Shown: piece after piece, positions 1 through 12,200 of the stretch
Numbering within the stretch: position 1 is the first letter of the stretch
How the letters are laid out: each line of letters starts with the position of its first letter
Origin: Voacanga thouarsii
Taxonomy: Eukaryota; Streptophyta; Magnoliopsida; Gentianales; Apocynaceae
Assembly: GCA_026120185.1 (NCBI GenBank)
Contig: JANUWF010001218.1
Coordinates: 1,674,001 to 1,738,000, forward strand
Reading direction: 5' to 3'
DNA length: 64,000 bases
Program-made: the position numbers and the translations under genes
Notes under the pieces: model-generated
Seen by the model: the letters and a program-made list of their open reading frames with translations, nothing else
What the model was told of the DNA's origin: nothing
Databases searched by the model: none

Positions 1-1445
1 TAAATAACCAGTATCTGCATAACCTATCAATATTAGGCTGGTTTTATTTGAATAAAATAATTCGAGATCAATTGTACCTTGGAGATATCGATGGACTTGT
101 TTAATTTCATTCCAATGTCGTCGTGTTGGTGAAGAACTAAATCTTGCTAATAAATTGATAGCAAAAGTAATATCAAGTCGTGTATTATTAGCAAGATACA
201 TCAATGCACCAATTGCACTGAGATATGATACTTCAGGACCAAGGAGTTCTTCATCATCTTCTTGAGGTCGGAAAGGATCTTTATTCATATTTAATGACCG
301 GATAATCATTGGAATATTCAATGGATGTGTTTTGTCCATGTAAAATCTTTTTAGCACTTTTGTTATATATGTTGATTGATGAATAAATGTTCCACTTTCC
401 AGATGTTCAATTTGTAAACCAAGACAAAATTTGGTTTTACCAAAATCCTTGATTTCGAATTCTCTTTTTAAATAATCAATTGTTTCTTGGAGCTCTTCAG
501 GAGTTCCAATAAGATTAATATCATCAACATATATAGCTAATATCACAAATTTAGAACCACATTTCTTAATAAAAATACATGGACATACCTGGTCATTTTT
601 AAATCCCACTTTTAATAAATATTCACTAAGACAAGTGAACCACGTGCGCCTAGATTGCTTCAAGCCATATAATGATTTTTGCAACTTGATGGAGTAATTT
701 TTACGAGGATAATGTTTGTATGCTTCAGGCATATGAAATCATTCGGGGATTTTCATGTAAATATCATTTTCTAAATTTCCATACAAGTAAGCAGTAACAA
801 TATCTAATAGGCGCATATCTATCTTTTCATGTACTACCAAACTGATAAAATATCGGAGTGTAATAGCATCAACAATAGGAAAATAAGTTTCATCATAATC
901 AATACCTGGTCTTTGTGAAAAACCTTAGGCTACTAATCGCGCTTTATATCGTACGATTTCACTCTTTTCATTGCGCTTTCACACAAATATCCATTTGTAA
1001 CCAACAGGTTTTACACCTTCTGGTGTTCGGACTGCAGATCCGAAGACTTCATGTTTTATCAGTACATTTAACTCCGATTGAATTGCATCTTTCCATTGTA
1101 GCTAATCTTTTCTATGCCGACATTCATCAACTGATATTGATTCAGGATCATCACTATCCTGTGTAGCATCAAGAGATATATTGTATGCAAATATATTATC
1201 AATAACAGTTTCTATCCGATTCCAACTTCTACCGGAAGTGGTATAATTGATAGAAATTTCAGTGTTACTTTCATCAATTTCTGATTTTTTGTCATCAGTT
1301 TTCTCGTGATCTTTATCATTCTCTTCTTCAATATGATCTTCTAGATCAGTTAATCCTCTTTTCTTTCGAGGATTTTTATTTTTAGACCCAAAAGGTCGGC
1401 CACGCCTCTGGCGTGCTTTTGACTCAACAGCTATAAGTATAATAT
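1..1445 (-). pseudogene. copia reverse transcriptase and partial RNase H
   Basis: Minus-strand translation gives a copia RT from a lysine/arginine-rich linker (around 1380-1440) through the fingers region to the palm. The palm contains the intact active-site motif YVDDINLIG (around 530-560). It continues into the RT-RNase H connection (motif RLDITFA near 170-190) and the start of RNase H (GYADTGYL at the extreme left edge). Several in-frame stops interrupt it, for example near 735 and 930. The family copies element RNA into DNA in cytoplasmic particles. The RNase H end lies outside the window. Confidence 0.88.
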
Positions 1446-1645
1446 TTTATTCTGCTGGAACTTCAATTTGAATATGAGCATTTATAGTTGGAATATGCGA
1501 TTTTATAACTTTTCTAGAGTCAACACAAGCGTTTGACATTTGATTTGCAATACTTTGCAAATGAATTATCTTTTGAACTTCAAGTTCACATGCACTTGTG
1601 CACGGATCAAGATAATTTAATGATGTTGTCCAAACAAGATCCTTT

Positions 1646-2505
1646 TTATACTGTTTTTGTTCTCCCCCTGATAATAGAGAGAGAATCATATCCAACGTAT
1701 ATTCCCTTTCTTCTTTGATGACCCATCTTTGTACGTTGGTTTGGTGCAATTGGAACATATACAGCACACCCAAAAATTCTTAAATGCGCAATATTTGGTT
1801 CTGACCCAAAAGCCAATTGCAAAGGAGAGAATTTATGATAACTAGCTGGCCTTATGCGTACAAGTGCTGCAGCATGTAAAATAGCATGTCCCCAGGCAGA
1901 TGTTGGGAGCTTTGTTTTCATTAATAATGGTCTAACAATTAATTGTAATCGTTTAATCAAAAATTTAGCAAGACCATTTTGTGTATGAACATGATCTACA
2001 GGATGTTCAACATTAATCCCAATTGACATGCAATATGCATCAAAAGCATGTGATGAAAATTCACCAGTATTATCCAAACGGATATTTTTAATGTGATGGT
2101 CAGGAAATTGTGCTCGTAATTTAATTATTTGAGCAAGTAATCTCGCAAACACCAGGTTGCGAGTAGATAATAAACATACATGTGACCATCGGAATGATGC
2201 ATCAATCAAGATCATAAAATATTTAAATGGTCCACATGGTGGATCAATAGGTCCACAAATATCTCCGTGAATCCGTTCGAGAAATGTAGGACTTTCAACT
2301 TCTACTTTTACTGATGATGGTTTAACAATTAATTTTCCTAGGGAACATGCAGTACATGCGAATTTTTCTGATGTCAATATCCTTTTATTTTTTAATGGAT
2401 GACCATGTGTATTCTCAATGATTCTTCTCATTATAGTAAATCCCGGATGACCCAACCGGTCATGCCAAATGTTAAAAATTAATAGGATCAGTAAACTTCT
2501 AGTTT
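1646..2505 (-). pseudogene. copia integrase with GAG-pre-integrase domain
   Basis: The frame opens with the HHCC-type zinc-binding region (motif RLGHPG, later CTAC) and runs into the DDE integrase core. The first acidic residue is in GDICGP and the second in RLDNTGEF. The expected glutamate, 36 residues after the second aspartate within the QNGxAE motif, is a lysine (QNGLAKF), so strand transfer should be abolished. The C-terminal part carries the copia hallmark FGCAVYVPIAP. The frame breaks near 1646 and shifts into the overlapping 1447-1773 frame. Family assignment is secure; loss of activity is inferred from the E-to-K change. Confidence 0.9.
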
Positions 2506-2919
2506 ACGAGATAATAAATTTCAATTGTACATATTTTTGCAAAATATAGGTCAGTAGAAAAAGACGGTAGTTTTTCTAATACAGATTTCTTACCCAAATG
2601 AATTTGAGTAATATAAAGATGCTCAATCCCATTTTCCTCACTTGTTTCAACATGATACCCATTTCTGCGGATATCTTTAAAACTCAATAAATTTCTTTTG
2701 GATTTTGAGGAAAATAGTGCCTTATCAATAATAATTATTGTTCCTTCAGGCAACAATAGCTATTCCGGAGCCTTCAATTACATTTGTACTACTGTTTATC
2801 GTATAAATATTTATTTCTTCTATTTTGATATCAGAAAAATATTTCTCATTTTTTAGTATGGTGTGTGTAGTTCTACTATCAATAATGCATACATAATCAT
2901 TAACAACAGCCATCTGAAC

Positions 2920-2966
<47 letters not shown>

Positions 2967-2967
2967 A
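2499..2967 (-). pseudogene. copia aspartic protease, broken
   Basis: Two overlapping minus-strand frames cover a retropepsin-like domain. The active-site region reads IIDSRTTHT, where functional copies have D-S/T-G, so the glycine is replaced by arginine. The downstream strand (LLSFKDIRRNGYHVE) is the usual start of the GAG-pre-integrase module. Upstream the frame is carried by a run of alternating Y and I codons contributed by a TA microsatellite, which lies between the gag and protease parts. Confidence 0.72.
2923..2964. repeat. TA dinucleotide microsatellite inside the copia ORF
   Basis: About 20 TA units lie between the zinc-knuckle part of gag and the protease. Read on the minus strand they encode an alternating tyrosine/isoleucine run, so they extend rather than terminate the frame. 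This is probably post-insertion slippage. Confidence 0.9.
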
Positions 2968-3020
2968 ACGTAAATATTATTAGAATATAATGAAAATACA
3001 AAAATATCAGGGTGAGGCTT

Positions 3021-4126
3021 TTAGTTCTTTTGGACACTGCCATCATCAATTAAATGGTCTATCCTACCGTTTGAGTGTTCAAAAAAATCCGATACATCCA
3101 TATGCGTAATATTGATATTAAGATCTTTAGGATCAATATTATCATCTGTAGCATCATTTATTGGATGTTGAGAAAAATTTGCTTCCACATTTTTATTTTT
3201 CAATGAAACTTGATACAATTCAACTAAATACTTAACCGTACGACAGGCACGTGACCAATGACTTTTCATGCCACATCTATAACATGTATCCTCATAATTT
3301 TCTTTCATTTCTTTTTCTTTTCCCTTATGATCTTTTCTGTTCTACTTCAGGTGGTCAGTATTTCTCACAGTTTGATTATGATTGTAATAAGAAAAATATC
3401 GAACGTGTCCACGACCATAACCACGACCACGGCCACGACCACGACTATAACGATGGTTTCTGCTGGAGCCAACAGCATTTACTTCTGGGAATGCTGTTGA
3501 GCCAGTTGGTCTGGCTTCATGATTTTTCAATAATAACTCATTATTTTTCTCGATATTGAGAGCAGTAATTAAATCTGTAAATTTGGTATATTCTTTTTCT
3601 CGATATTGTTGCTACTGGACAATATTCGAGGTATGAAAAGTGGAGAATGTCTTCTCCAACATATCTTCATCAGTACTCTTTCTCCGCATAATTTTAACTG
3701 AGAAATAATTTTATATATTGTGGAGTTATATTCATTCACGGTTTTAAAATCTTGTAACCTCAGGTGCAACCATTCATACCGTGCAGTGGGTAGTACGACC
3801 ATCTTCAAGTGGTCAAATCTTTCTTTTAAATTTACCCATAGGACATATAGATCTTTTTCGGTAAGATATTCCATTTTCAAATTTTCATCGAGATGACGAC
3901 GAATAAAAATCAAAGTTTTAGCCTTGTGTTGTGCATATGCACTATTATTTGCTTGAATAGTTTCACTAAGGCCTTCAACATTTAAATGCATTTCTACATC
4001 GAGAACCCATGACATATAATTTTTTCCAGAAATATCAAGGGCTACAAATTCGAGTTTAGCTAGGTTAGCCATAAATATCAATAAATGCGTACCTATCTTC
4101 TGGCTTTGGTAACGGCAAAGACTCAT
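3021..4126 (-). pseudogene. copia gag (nucleocapsid) polyprotein, frameshifted
   Basis: Three minus-strand frames together make a copia gag. The N-terminal part (4126-3569) has the motif YMSWVLDVEMHL and then the retrotran_gag-like stretch DLYVLWVNLKERFDHL. A glycine/arginine-rich linker follows (3530-3342). The last part (3308-3021) has a CX2CX4HX4C zinc knuckle: C-Y-R-C, then H, then C. Gag packages element RNA into virus-like particles. Frame changes near 3540 and 3310 split it. The start was chosen at an ATG about 100 bases inside the LTR/PBS junction; an ATG at 4077 would also fit the first conserved block (MANLAKLEF). Confidence 0.82.
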
Positions 4127-4160
4127 ACTTAGTCTTCTGACTTTTGTAACGGTAGAGACT

Positions 4161-4172
4161 CGTGCTGATAAT
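4161..4172 (-). other. primer binding site of the copia element
   Basis: Immediately inside the LTR end (CA on the minus strand) the minus strand reads TTATCAGCACGA, a PBS seen in several plant copia lineages instead of the full initiator-Met tRNA complement. It fixes the LTR boundary at 4172. Confidence 0.7.
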
Positions 4173-4535
4173 GTGTTATAAAATTTGGGTAGGGTTAGAA
4201 TAAAATCTTCACACTACACACTAATAAACTCTAACTATTCTTTACACAAGAATTTCTCTATTTTTTTTCTCTCACAATTTTCTCTAATCTTTCTTTCACT
4301 AAATAATGGTGTATTATAAGCTTAGAGAATAGCTCTATTTATAGAGCTCTAATTAGTAGAATACATTATGACATACATCATCTTTCATTAATCTTAATTA
4401 GTGGCGTCTCCACTAAATGGTGAATATCCATAAAAATCTTCTTTAATAATTTACATAAATCCATAATTAGCGGAACCTCCATTAATTAGTGGAGCTTCCA
4501 CTAATTTTTTCCACTAATTTAATATATTCATAACA
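4172..4535 (-). repeat. 5' LTR of the copia element (364 bp)
   Basis: On the minus strand the segment starts TGTTATGAATATATT and ends TTTATAACACA, the TG...CA termini of an LTR, and is followed directly by the PBS. A TATA box (CTATAAATAG on the minus strand, about 4333-4346) marks the promoter. Upstream of it, in U3, are two 19-bp hairpin-forming palindromes at 4486-4504 and 4398-4416, both built on TTAGTGG and CCACTAA. Confidence 0.83.
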
Positions 4536-6049
4536 GTTAGTATTTTGTTTAACAAGAATTAGACCAATTCTCAAATCTTAAATAGAACCATCTGTGCAGG
4601 CCGTTACAATATGAGACCTTTTGTCTAATATTTGAATATTTTCCAACTTAAATTCAATTCTTTATTTTTCTTTAATTGAAAATTTTTCTGTAGCACAATC
4701 ATATTGGAGGATCTTCTCTCTCAAATCCCTCTCCCATCTTCTCCCTACTCTCAAAGATTCGCCAAATATTCTATTATCTTCTCTTTGCCCCACATATGGA
4801 TCTAGGCAACTTGAAATTGGCATCCACCCCTCAAAATTTTTAAATATTATAATTTAGTTAAAAAAAATCTACATTAACTTTACCTTCAACTGTTTTAAAA
4901 TATATTTTAAAAATTATAACAATATTATCTACTCTTTATTTTCATATGAGTTGCCCCATTGAATTATAAGTTTCTAACTCCATCTCTATAGCTGCACCTA
5001 ATTTGATTAATAAGGATTGAGATTCTGTTTAGGGTATTGTGCCCAATTTCTTCATCCTTGTGCTGGTTTAAAAGATAAAACCCTAACCTAATATGGCCAA
5101 TAAGGAGTGAGATTCTATTTAGGGTATGGTGCCCAATTGCTTCATCTTTAGGCTATTTTAGAGATTAAAATCTTAAACTATTTATTCAACAGCTGTATCG
5201 AGAATTTATTGATAAAAAGAGTTTTTCAATACAAAATCTCAAAGTAAAATTATCTAAATTAAGATATCATATTCTTGAAAAACCTTATTAATTAAATAAA
5301 ACGCTTGAATTACTTTTAGAAAAAACTAAAGTACATATATAAATTGCATAGAAGAATTAATTAAATTATTTAATTTTGTGAGAAGAGAAATATAAGAGAA
5401 GTGACAAATCATAAATAAAAGTGCTTTGGTTCCTTCTCTCCTCTTTGATTTTCTTTTTCCTAAAAAAATGATCATTCTCTGAGTCTCACATGGAAAAGGC
5501 CAAAAACAAGATCATCATGAATCTTCGGCCGAGCTGCGACTTCTACCAGCCAAACGCTAAGTTGACCCAGCAAAATCGTGCTTACGTGCTGTGCTCGTAG
5601 TATTAAAATCGTGCTTAAGTCATTGATGTAACGTGTAAAAGAAAGATCCATCATTTGTGGTGTAACGTTCCAACAACTCCGGTTAACCAGGTATGAAGCC
5701 CAAAAAAAAAAAAAAAACTTTTTGAATTTATTATTATAAAATAGAAATTTGTGGGACAATCTGAGGCGAATTGGCACTGATCATTTATTGGTTTTTACTT
5801 TTTACAACCTAGTATAATAATAGTATCAATCTGCAAATCTTGATTTTTTAATCAATTATGTAAATTTATCCAAAAAAAATCAATTTTGTAAGATTCATTT
5901 GGATTTTCAAGAGTTTGATCCATGAAATTTTGTTCCAATCGGCATGGTTATGGGCCACACAGATTATATCATCTTGGGGTTTTTTTATTATTTATTATTC
6001 GTTCTTTATATGGAGAGTTGATTGGGAACTCAAATATAAATATATGAAT
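4536..6049. other. intergenic AT-rich DNA with one 90-bp tandem duplication
   Basis: No credible coding frame or RNA gene was seen. The only structure is the 90-bp duplication at about 5001-5180, annotated separately, and a poly-A run near 5701-5716. Confidence 0.5.
5001..5180. repeat. two tandem copies of a 90-bp unit
   Basis: The block beginning TAAGGATTGAGATTCT at 5011 recurs as TAAGGAGTGAGATTCT at 5101, exactly 90 bases later. It continues through GTGCCCAATT and TTCATC in both copies. The second halves have diverged more. Confidence 0.75.
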
Positions 6050-6443
6050 AGGTGAAGACTTACCATTAAGACACGTAGCAGTATGCTATACTGATACTTG
6101 GTCAAAAGTAAATTTTGAATTTTTTTAAAAAATTAAAGATTATATTTAAATTTATTTAAAATTTTAATTAATTCAATTAACAAATAAAATTTATATTTTT
6201 TTAATATTAATACATTAAAATACGTGATTCTTTAAATACTATCTAAATTCATTTAAAATTTTAACTAATTAAATTAATAAATAATATATATATATTTAAT
6301 ATTAATATATTAAATCTTAATAATATAACAATTCGTGCAATGCACGGGACATCATCCTAGTTATAGAGGAATTGATAACTATGAGGGAGAGACTAGAAAA
6401 GAGTGTGGTAAGCTCAATAGAAAAATAATTATGTAAACTAATT

Positions 6444-6493
<50 letters not shown>

Positions 6494-6495
6494 TA
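6050..6495 (+). mobile_element. Helitron-like 3' end, tandem copy 1
   Basis: An AT-rich segment ends with a short hairpin (CGTGC-AAT-GCACG at about 6333-6345) followed 8-12 bases later by CTAG at 6357-6360 and then T. This is the terminal signature of plant Helitrons (hairpin, then CTRR, inserted between A and T). No 5' TC terminus and no Rep/helicase gene were identified. The rest of the unit is a unique-looking tail (TTATAGAGGAATT and onwards) and a TA microsatellite at 6446-6489. Confidence 0.5.
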
Positions 6496-6496
6496 G

Positions 6497-6893
6497 GTGC
6501 GAAGATTTACCATTAAGACACATAGCAGTATGTTATACTGACACTTGGTCAAAAGTAAATTTCGAATTTTTTTAAAAAAATTAAAGATTATATTTAAATT
6601 TATTTAAAATTTTAATTAATTCAATTAACAAATAAAATTTATATTTATTTAATATTAATACATTAAAATATGTGATTATTTAAATACTATCTAAATTCAT
6701 TAAAAATTTTAATTAATTAAATTAATAAATAGTATATATATATATATTTAATATTAATATATTAAATCTTAATAATATAACAATTCGTGCAATGCACGGG
6801 ACATCATCCTAGTTATAGAGGAATTAATAACTATGAGGGAGAGACTAGAAAAGAGTGTGGTAAGCTCAATAGAAAAATAATTATGTAAACTAA

Positions 6894-6932
<39 letters not shown>
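6497..6932 (+). mobile_element. Helitron-like 3' end, tandem copy 2
   Basis: This is a near-identical repeat of the preceding block, offset about 447-452 bases, with the same hairpin, the same CTAG at 6809-6812, the same flanking tail and a terminal TA microsatellite (6897-6931). The flank beyond CTAG is duplicated too. The pair therefore arose by segmental tandem duplication, not by two independent Helitron insertions. Confidence 0.55.
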
Positions 6933-6935
<3 letters not shown>

Positions 6936-8127
6936 GTTAAAATTTATTTATTTTTTTAAAGTATGTAAAAAAATATATGAATCTAACTCGATCTGAATAG
7001 ATGCTTTGTAAAGGAAGGATTATCCAAAAATAATATACCAAGACAATTAGCTGATATGAAATAATTCATCACAATCCTCTCACGTCTAAAATTGGATATT
7101 TGAAGTTTATAATTTATGAGACCAGACTTTGCCTGACCTAATATCCTATCAGGGTTGACTTTGATATTATGTTGGAAAAATATGGAAATCTATTTCTACC
7201 TTAAAAGACACTTCACGCATGAAATAATTGTCTCATACTTGTTAGAGAATAAAAATTTAACGGATTTTTGAGGTGTGATTACCTTATTTTGAGTATAATA
7301 TTATGTTGTTTATTAAAATAAGTTACTACAAGATATAATAAAAATTTCTTGAGAAATTTATAGTAGAAAATAAACAGATAAAGATCTGTAAAAACTTCTA
7401 CAGTTTTATAACTCCTAAATGATTATCAACTGAGAAGTAAAACTCTTTGTATACATCTTTATTCAAAAGTTTATGTCCCTTAACAAATCTTAATTCGAAA
7501 AAAATACAAAAAGAAAGTCTCTTTCAAACAAGCTCATGTACATTTCTAGGCATTTAAGACACTACTTCTTGTACAAAATTACTAATAAAGAATTTCAAAA
7601 ATCTTTTTTTTTTTTTAATATGGGATAGCATTGACAAACAATCCATTAATATTTATAAGGACAAATAAAATCATTATCGAAATCTACGTCATCGACTCTT
7701 TCTCAACCCCAGCGTTTTCCAGATTTTCTATGGCCTCTTCCTCTTGCCATCAGCTACCTGTTTCTTACGGGATCATTTATTATCGAATTACGTTTCAAAG
7801 CTTCCTTTGAATTCCTCCCCTTTCAACCAAGTTTGCTTCTTTTCCATTTTGGCTTTTTTCTATCCTTCGTGGGGCAAACAAACAAGTAAACACTGTATTT
7901 CCTTTGTTTTTTCCCCCCTAATTAGTTGAGTTAGTTGGCATTATATACAATATAGTTTACGTTTTTTTGTCAATAATTACTTTTATAATAATGTGTCAAG
8001 TTTTCCTCCACCCAAAACTATAAAAACCATATGATTTCATTATAGAAATTTTAATTTTTAAAAAATATTCTTATAAATTTGACCTTTTATTATCTCTTGA
8101 AATATTTTCAAGACTTATAACATTATC

Positions 8128-8170
<43 letters not shown>

Positions 8171-8654
8171 CAATTTTTACAAATTTATTTTCCTTAGAGA
8201 GTACATAGGCCCCCTTTTCTTTCCTTTAATCTTAACAAAGATTTTATTGACATGTATTGCATGCAATAATGAAGCAATATAGTACATGCTATCCTGTGTT
8301 TATCGAAGATTTAAGTATCAACTTCACCATATCCAATGCCGACATTTTGTTTTTAATTATTTATTTAACCAATCACAATTATTCATCCTGTACAATTATT
8401 AATTTATTAGAACCCAAATGTCGGGCCAATATTCCTTTAGCCATCTTTTGATTATTAAATTTAAATTAATATTTCTTTTGGCACCTTCTGTATATGACAA
8501 AATAATAATTACAAAATATATAAGCGCATTGCGGCTGCACACTGATTTTGATTTTTGATAATATTCATGATTAGCATGCTATAAAATTTCAATTCAATTT
8601 GGGTGGCAAACGGCGGTAGAATCAAATTATTCACAATCACTTTCACAGAAGTTT
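6933..8654. other. intergenic AT-rich DNA, TA microsatellite at 8134-8169
   Basis: Only short open frames without recognisable domains were found. A (TA)n run lies at about 8134-8169. No element termini were found in this stretch. Confidence 0.5.
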
Positions 8655-8662
8655 CCTTCAAG

Positions 8663-9231
8663 CATTGTTGTTGGAATCGGACCGGTCAGTCCGACCGTAG
8701 CCCGATATTACTGTCAGTCTTATCCCAAACTCTAGATCAGTATTGTTTGGACCGGTCGGTCTGACCGATCTGATCGTGGATCGATCTTCTAACCGGTTTG
8801 ATTTGGTCATTTGGATCGATTCTTTCAAAAATTGATGGTTTTTGAGAGAACCGTATTGAACCAGTCAGTCTAACCGATTAACTGGTTTCTTCAAAAAATA
8901 TTTTTTGGGGCAAATTTTATAATTTTTGAGAGGTAAATTAAATTACATAATCCAATAAACTATTTTAAATTTTGTTGTGTGTTAAATTGTTAGTTATAAA
9001 TTAAAAATGACTACTTTTAATCATAGATTTAATTGTTTATATCTTTATAGACTTCAATTACATTATATTATTGATCAATTTTATTTTTTAAAATAATTAT
9101 ATTTTTAATTTTTAAATTATAATATTATCGATTCAATTATAGTTCAATTACGATCTAATTACGATTGAACTATTAAACCGTAAACTAATAAATTTTTCGA
9201 TTTGATATCCAATCCGATTATGAAAACATTG
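8663..9231. mobile_element. hAT-type non-autonomous transposon, 569 bp
   Basis: The element starts CATTGTTGTTGGAATCGGA and ends TCCGATTATGAAAACATTG; these are imperfect terminal inverted repeats of about 20 bp. It is flanked on both sides by the identical 8-bp CCTTCAAG (8655-8662 and 9232-9239), the duplication length of hAT transposons. The left part is rich in ACCGGTC/GACCG motifs, and the right half is AT-rich. It has no transposase coding, so it would depend on an enzyme encoded elsewhere. Confidence 0.85.
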
Positions 9232-9239
9232 CCTTCAAG

Positions 9240-12200
9240 TAAGCTAAGCTAGTAACTTACAAATAAAATAATAAAATCTCAAAAATACAACTTTAAACAA
9301 TAAATAAACTTTATCAAAGTACAATGTACACAGTAATAAATTATGAAAATTAAATATAATTTCAAAAAATTAAATTTCTCAATAGAATTTCATGCACTTA
9401 AGATTTAAGAAGATTTATAAAATAAAAAATCAAATATAAAGATTGTCTGGTTTTATACAATCAAATATTCCTTATGTTTTACTTTGACAATAGAATATAT
9501 AATATTTTTATAACAATTCAAATTAATCCAAAAAAATATTATCTATTTCTTAAACTAAATATTGTCATATATATTTTAGAAAATTTTAAAAGTATTTAAC
9601 CGTTTACTAGAGCCTTGTCTAGAAATTCAGGGACCTTAGGCAAAAAATTTAGAGAGGATCATTTTTTTTTTTTAGTTTTTAAAATTTATTTTTCTAACTT
9701 TTTGAGATATAAAATCACTTGCTTTTCTATTTCACATTTTCTTTGCTGCAAATTTTAGAAAATAAATACCAATAAAAATGAAGAATTTGGTTACAAATAA
9801 AAAATTATAATAACACAAACAAATGAATAGTTCAAAAAAATTATCAATGACCAATGAAATTAAAAATAGTAAATAAAAACTGGTAAATTTTATTAATAAT
9901 CACATATACATAAATTTACAAGTATAAATACAAATCGAATTACTAATCTAATGAATGATTATGATGAAAAAGAGAAGCAAAAGATGAAAGAATGAGTCAT
10001 AGAGAGTTAAAATTAAGGAATTAATAAAGAAAAAAGAGTATAAATATAAAAAAGAATTAGGAGATAGATAGAAGGCAATATAATTCTGTTCGCAGCCGGC
10101 TCCCACCTCGTAGGTCGAGTGACAAGACCCAATCCCTATTAGTTAGGGAATCTCTAACCTAATAAAGCCAAGTCAAGAAGAGTTTCCACTTACATAAGAA
10201 AATTGTCATTTCTAATCCTCTGCTTTCAATTGGTTAATCAAGAATTATTACAATACTTGTAATTTATTAACCTACTAATACTATAATAAAGTTATTATCT
10301 GTTAAATCTTTATATTCACAAACAATAGAAAATTCAAACTTGAATCATTTTTCGATTCAAATAATTTTAACTCTTATTATATATGAGATGTCTTTTAAAA
10401 ATATCTTTTTTTAATACATAATTATAAAATAAAATCAAGAATCTTTTACATAATTAAACGTGTTGAGTCTATGATAAAATGGGTTTACTTTGTTGGCCCT
10501 TAATTTTAAAATTTCACATATTTTGATAATTAAATATTCTTTACCTTTTGACAGGCCAAGCTCAATTAAAAAAAAAATGTACTTTGATATTAAATAATTA
10601 ATTGTTTAATACATAGTAAAATTTACTTTGTCGACCTCCTTTAATCTTAAATATTTTTCAATTTATTCTAATTAAATCCTATTTACACTTTTTTTTTTTT
10701 TTGGGTTAAGTACTCTTTACTTCATGTTAGACCTAATTTTTGTAAACTTCTAACTTTGCCCTTAAATGTGAACGTTGTTCGATTGGGAGCCACGAAAATC
10801 TAATACTATTTATAAAGGGTTGTCACGTACATAGGAATAGAACAAAAAACTTAGAATTGAGAGGGTAAAGTATAAGAAAGGAAGATGACAATGTCTTAAT
10901 TTATGAAAAAAAATTTAATGGATAAAAAGTAAAATTTAATAGAACTTTTTTTAAAAAATTAAATTTTAAAAATATTCAGACATTATTCTCAACCTTCTTA
11001 ATTTTGTAACTGCACGTATACTTATCTTATCTCTCTATTTACACATAAAAGATATACAAATACTTATAAATAAAAATATTTATACAAAATTCTCAAAAAA
11101 AATATTTTTACAAAACTAGAATAATAAATCAATAACACGCGTGAACCAAGGATTGTTTGGAAAAAAAAAAAAAAAAGTGGAGAAATTTTGGTGATGTTAT
11201 GTTATATAGAATGGGCCAAACCGTTGTTGCGTGTGGAATATTATAAGGATATATAATATGAACAAAATTATCTAAAGAAGACCAACCCAAATTTGAGTGA
11301 GTCCTTTTGTCATCAAGCAAGAGAAAAAATGGCATATCCTTTTGTCCCTGTGCTTATGGTTTATGAGTACTTTCCAATATTCTTCCACAACAAAATAACT
11401 CCCATTGGGTGATTCTTGTAAAAGAAATCTAACTTTCTTTTATCATTTCTATGCCATGTAATGTGATGGCTACGAGACAAATATGTTGTCTAACTCAATG
11501 TTCTTTCGTGCCTTTGGTTTTCATGGTACAATTGCGCATAGATCTGGTGATTAATTGGCTAAAAATATTTTTATTCGTAGTATTATAATTTAACTAATTA
11601 AAAGTGTTAAAAAGTTTTTGTTTTAATACGAGGGACCAATTAAATTCTAATTCTTTTTTTTAAAAAGAAAAAAAATAAAAATTTTGTAAGCTTTAGGTGG
11701 CGAGAGATTTTTTTCTCTCCTTTTATATTATATATAGTATTTCATCGAGTCTTGAGTTAAGACTCCTATTTTGAAGTAACGAATTTGAGATCATGTAGGT
11801 TGATTTTCTTTGTTATAATTTCCCATATGAAAGAGAAGTGCAACATATAATGTTTAAGTTTTTTTTTTTTTTTGGGCATACCCTAGCAGTGATCATGTAG
11901 CAGTTTTTTTTTAAGCATATCGTGAGAGCTGTTGTTGAGTTACTGTATTTAACTCCTCCACACACTTTGAGGCTGACTGTGAAGGGCTCTGTGGGCGAGG
12001 TATTTTACCTTTTGCACCCAAGAAATGGGAAAATATATATATATAAAGGTTTTTGCCCTTTCCTTTATAAAGCACAAAACAAATTGTTACGATTTCTAAA
12101 CACTGGCACATGGGAAGTACGAGTACCACAAAAGGAGAAAGTAAAAAGAAAAGGGGCATAGAAAGAATTGCATAATGTGCCTCATTTGAAAAAGAAAGTA

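Larger units (their letters stand above)
1..4535 (-). mobile_element. Ty1/copia LTR retrotransposon, decayed, left end outside window
   Basis: Reading the minus strand from right to left, the order is 5' LTR, primer binding site, gag, protease, integrase, reverse transcriptase and start of RNase H. Integrase before RT is the Ty1/copia order. The 3' LTR would lie beyond the left edge. Coding parts are broken by stops and frameshifts, and catalytic residues of protease and integrase are altered, so the copy is not autonomous. Five bases next to the LTR (4536-4540, gttag) would be the target duplication, but the partner copy is outside the window. The lineage within copia was not assigned. Confidence 0.93.

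Noticed and set aside
9600..9670. Block ending AAATTCAGGGACCTTAGGC considered as an element terminus
   Set aside because: No inverted partner or target duplication was found nearby.
10084..10160. Short GC-richer stretch considered as a tRNA or SINE head
   Set aside because: No cloverleaf and no A/B box spacing could be made.
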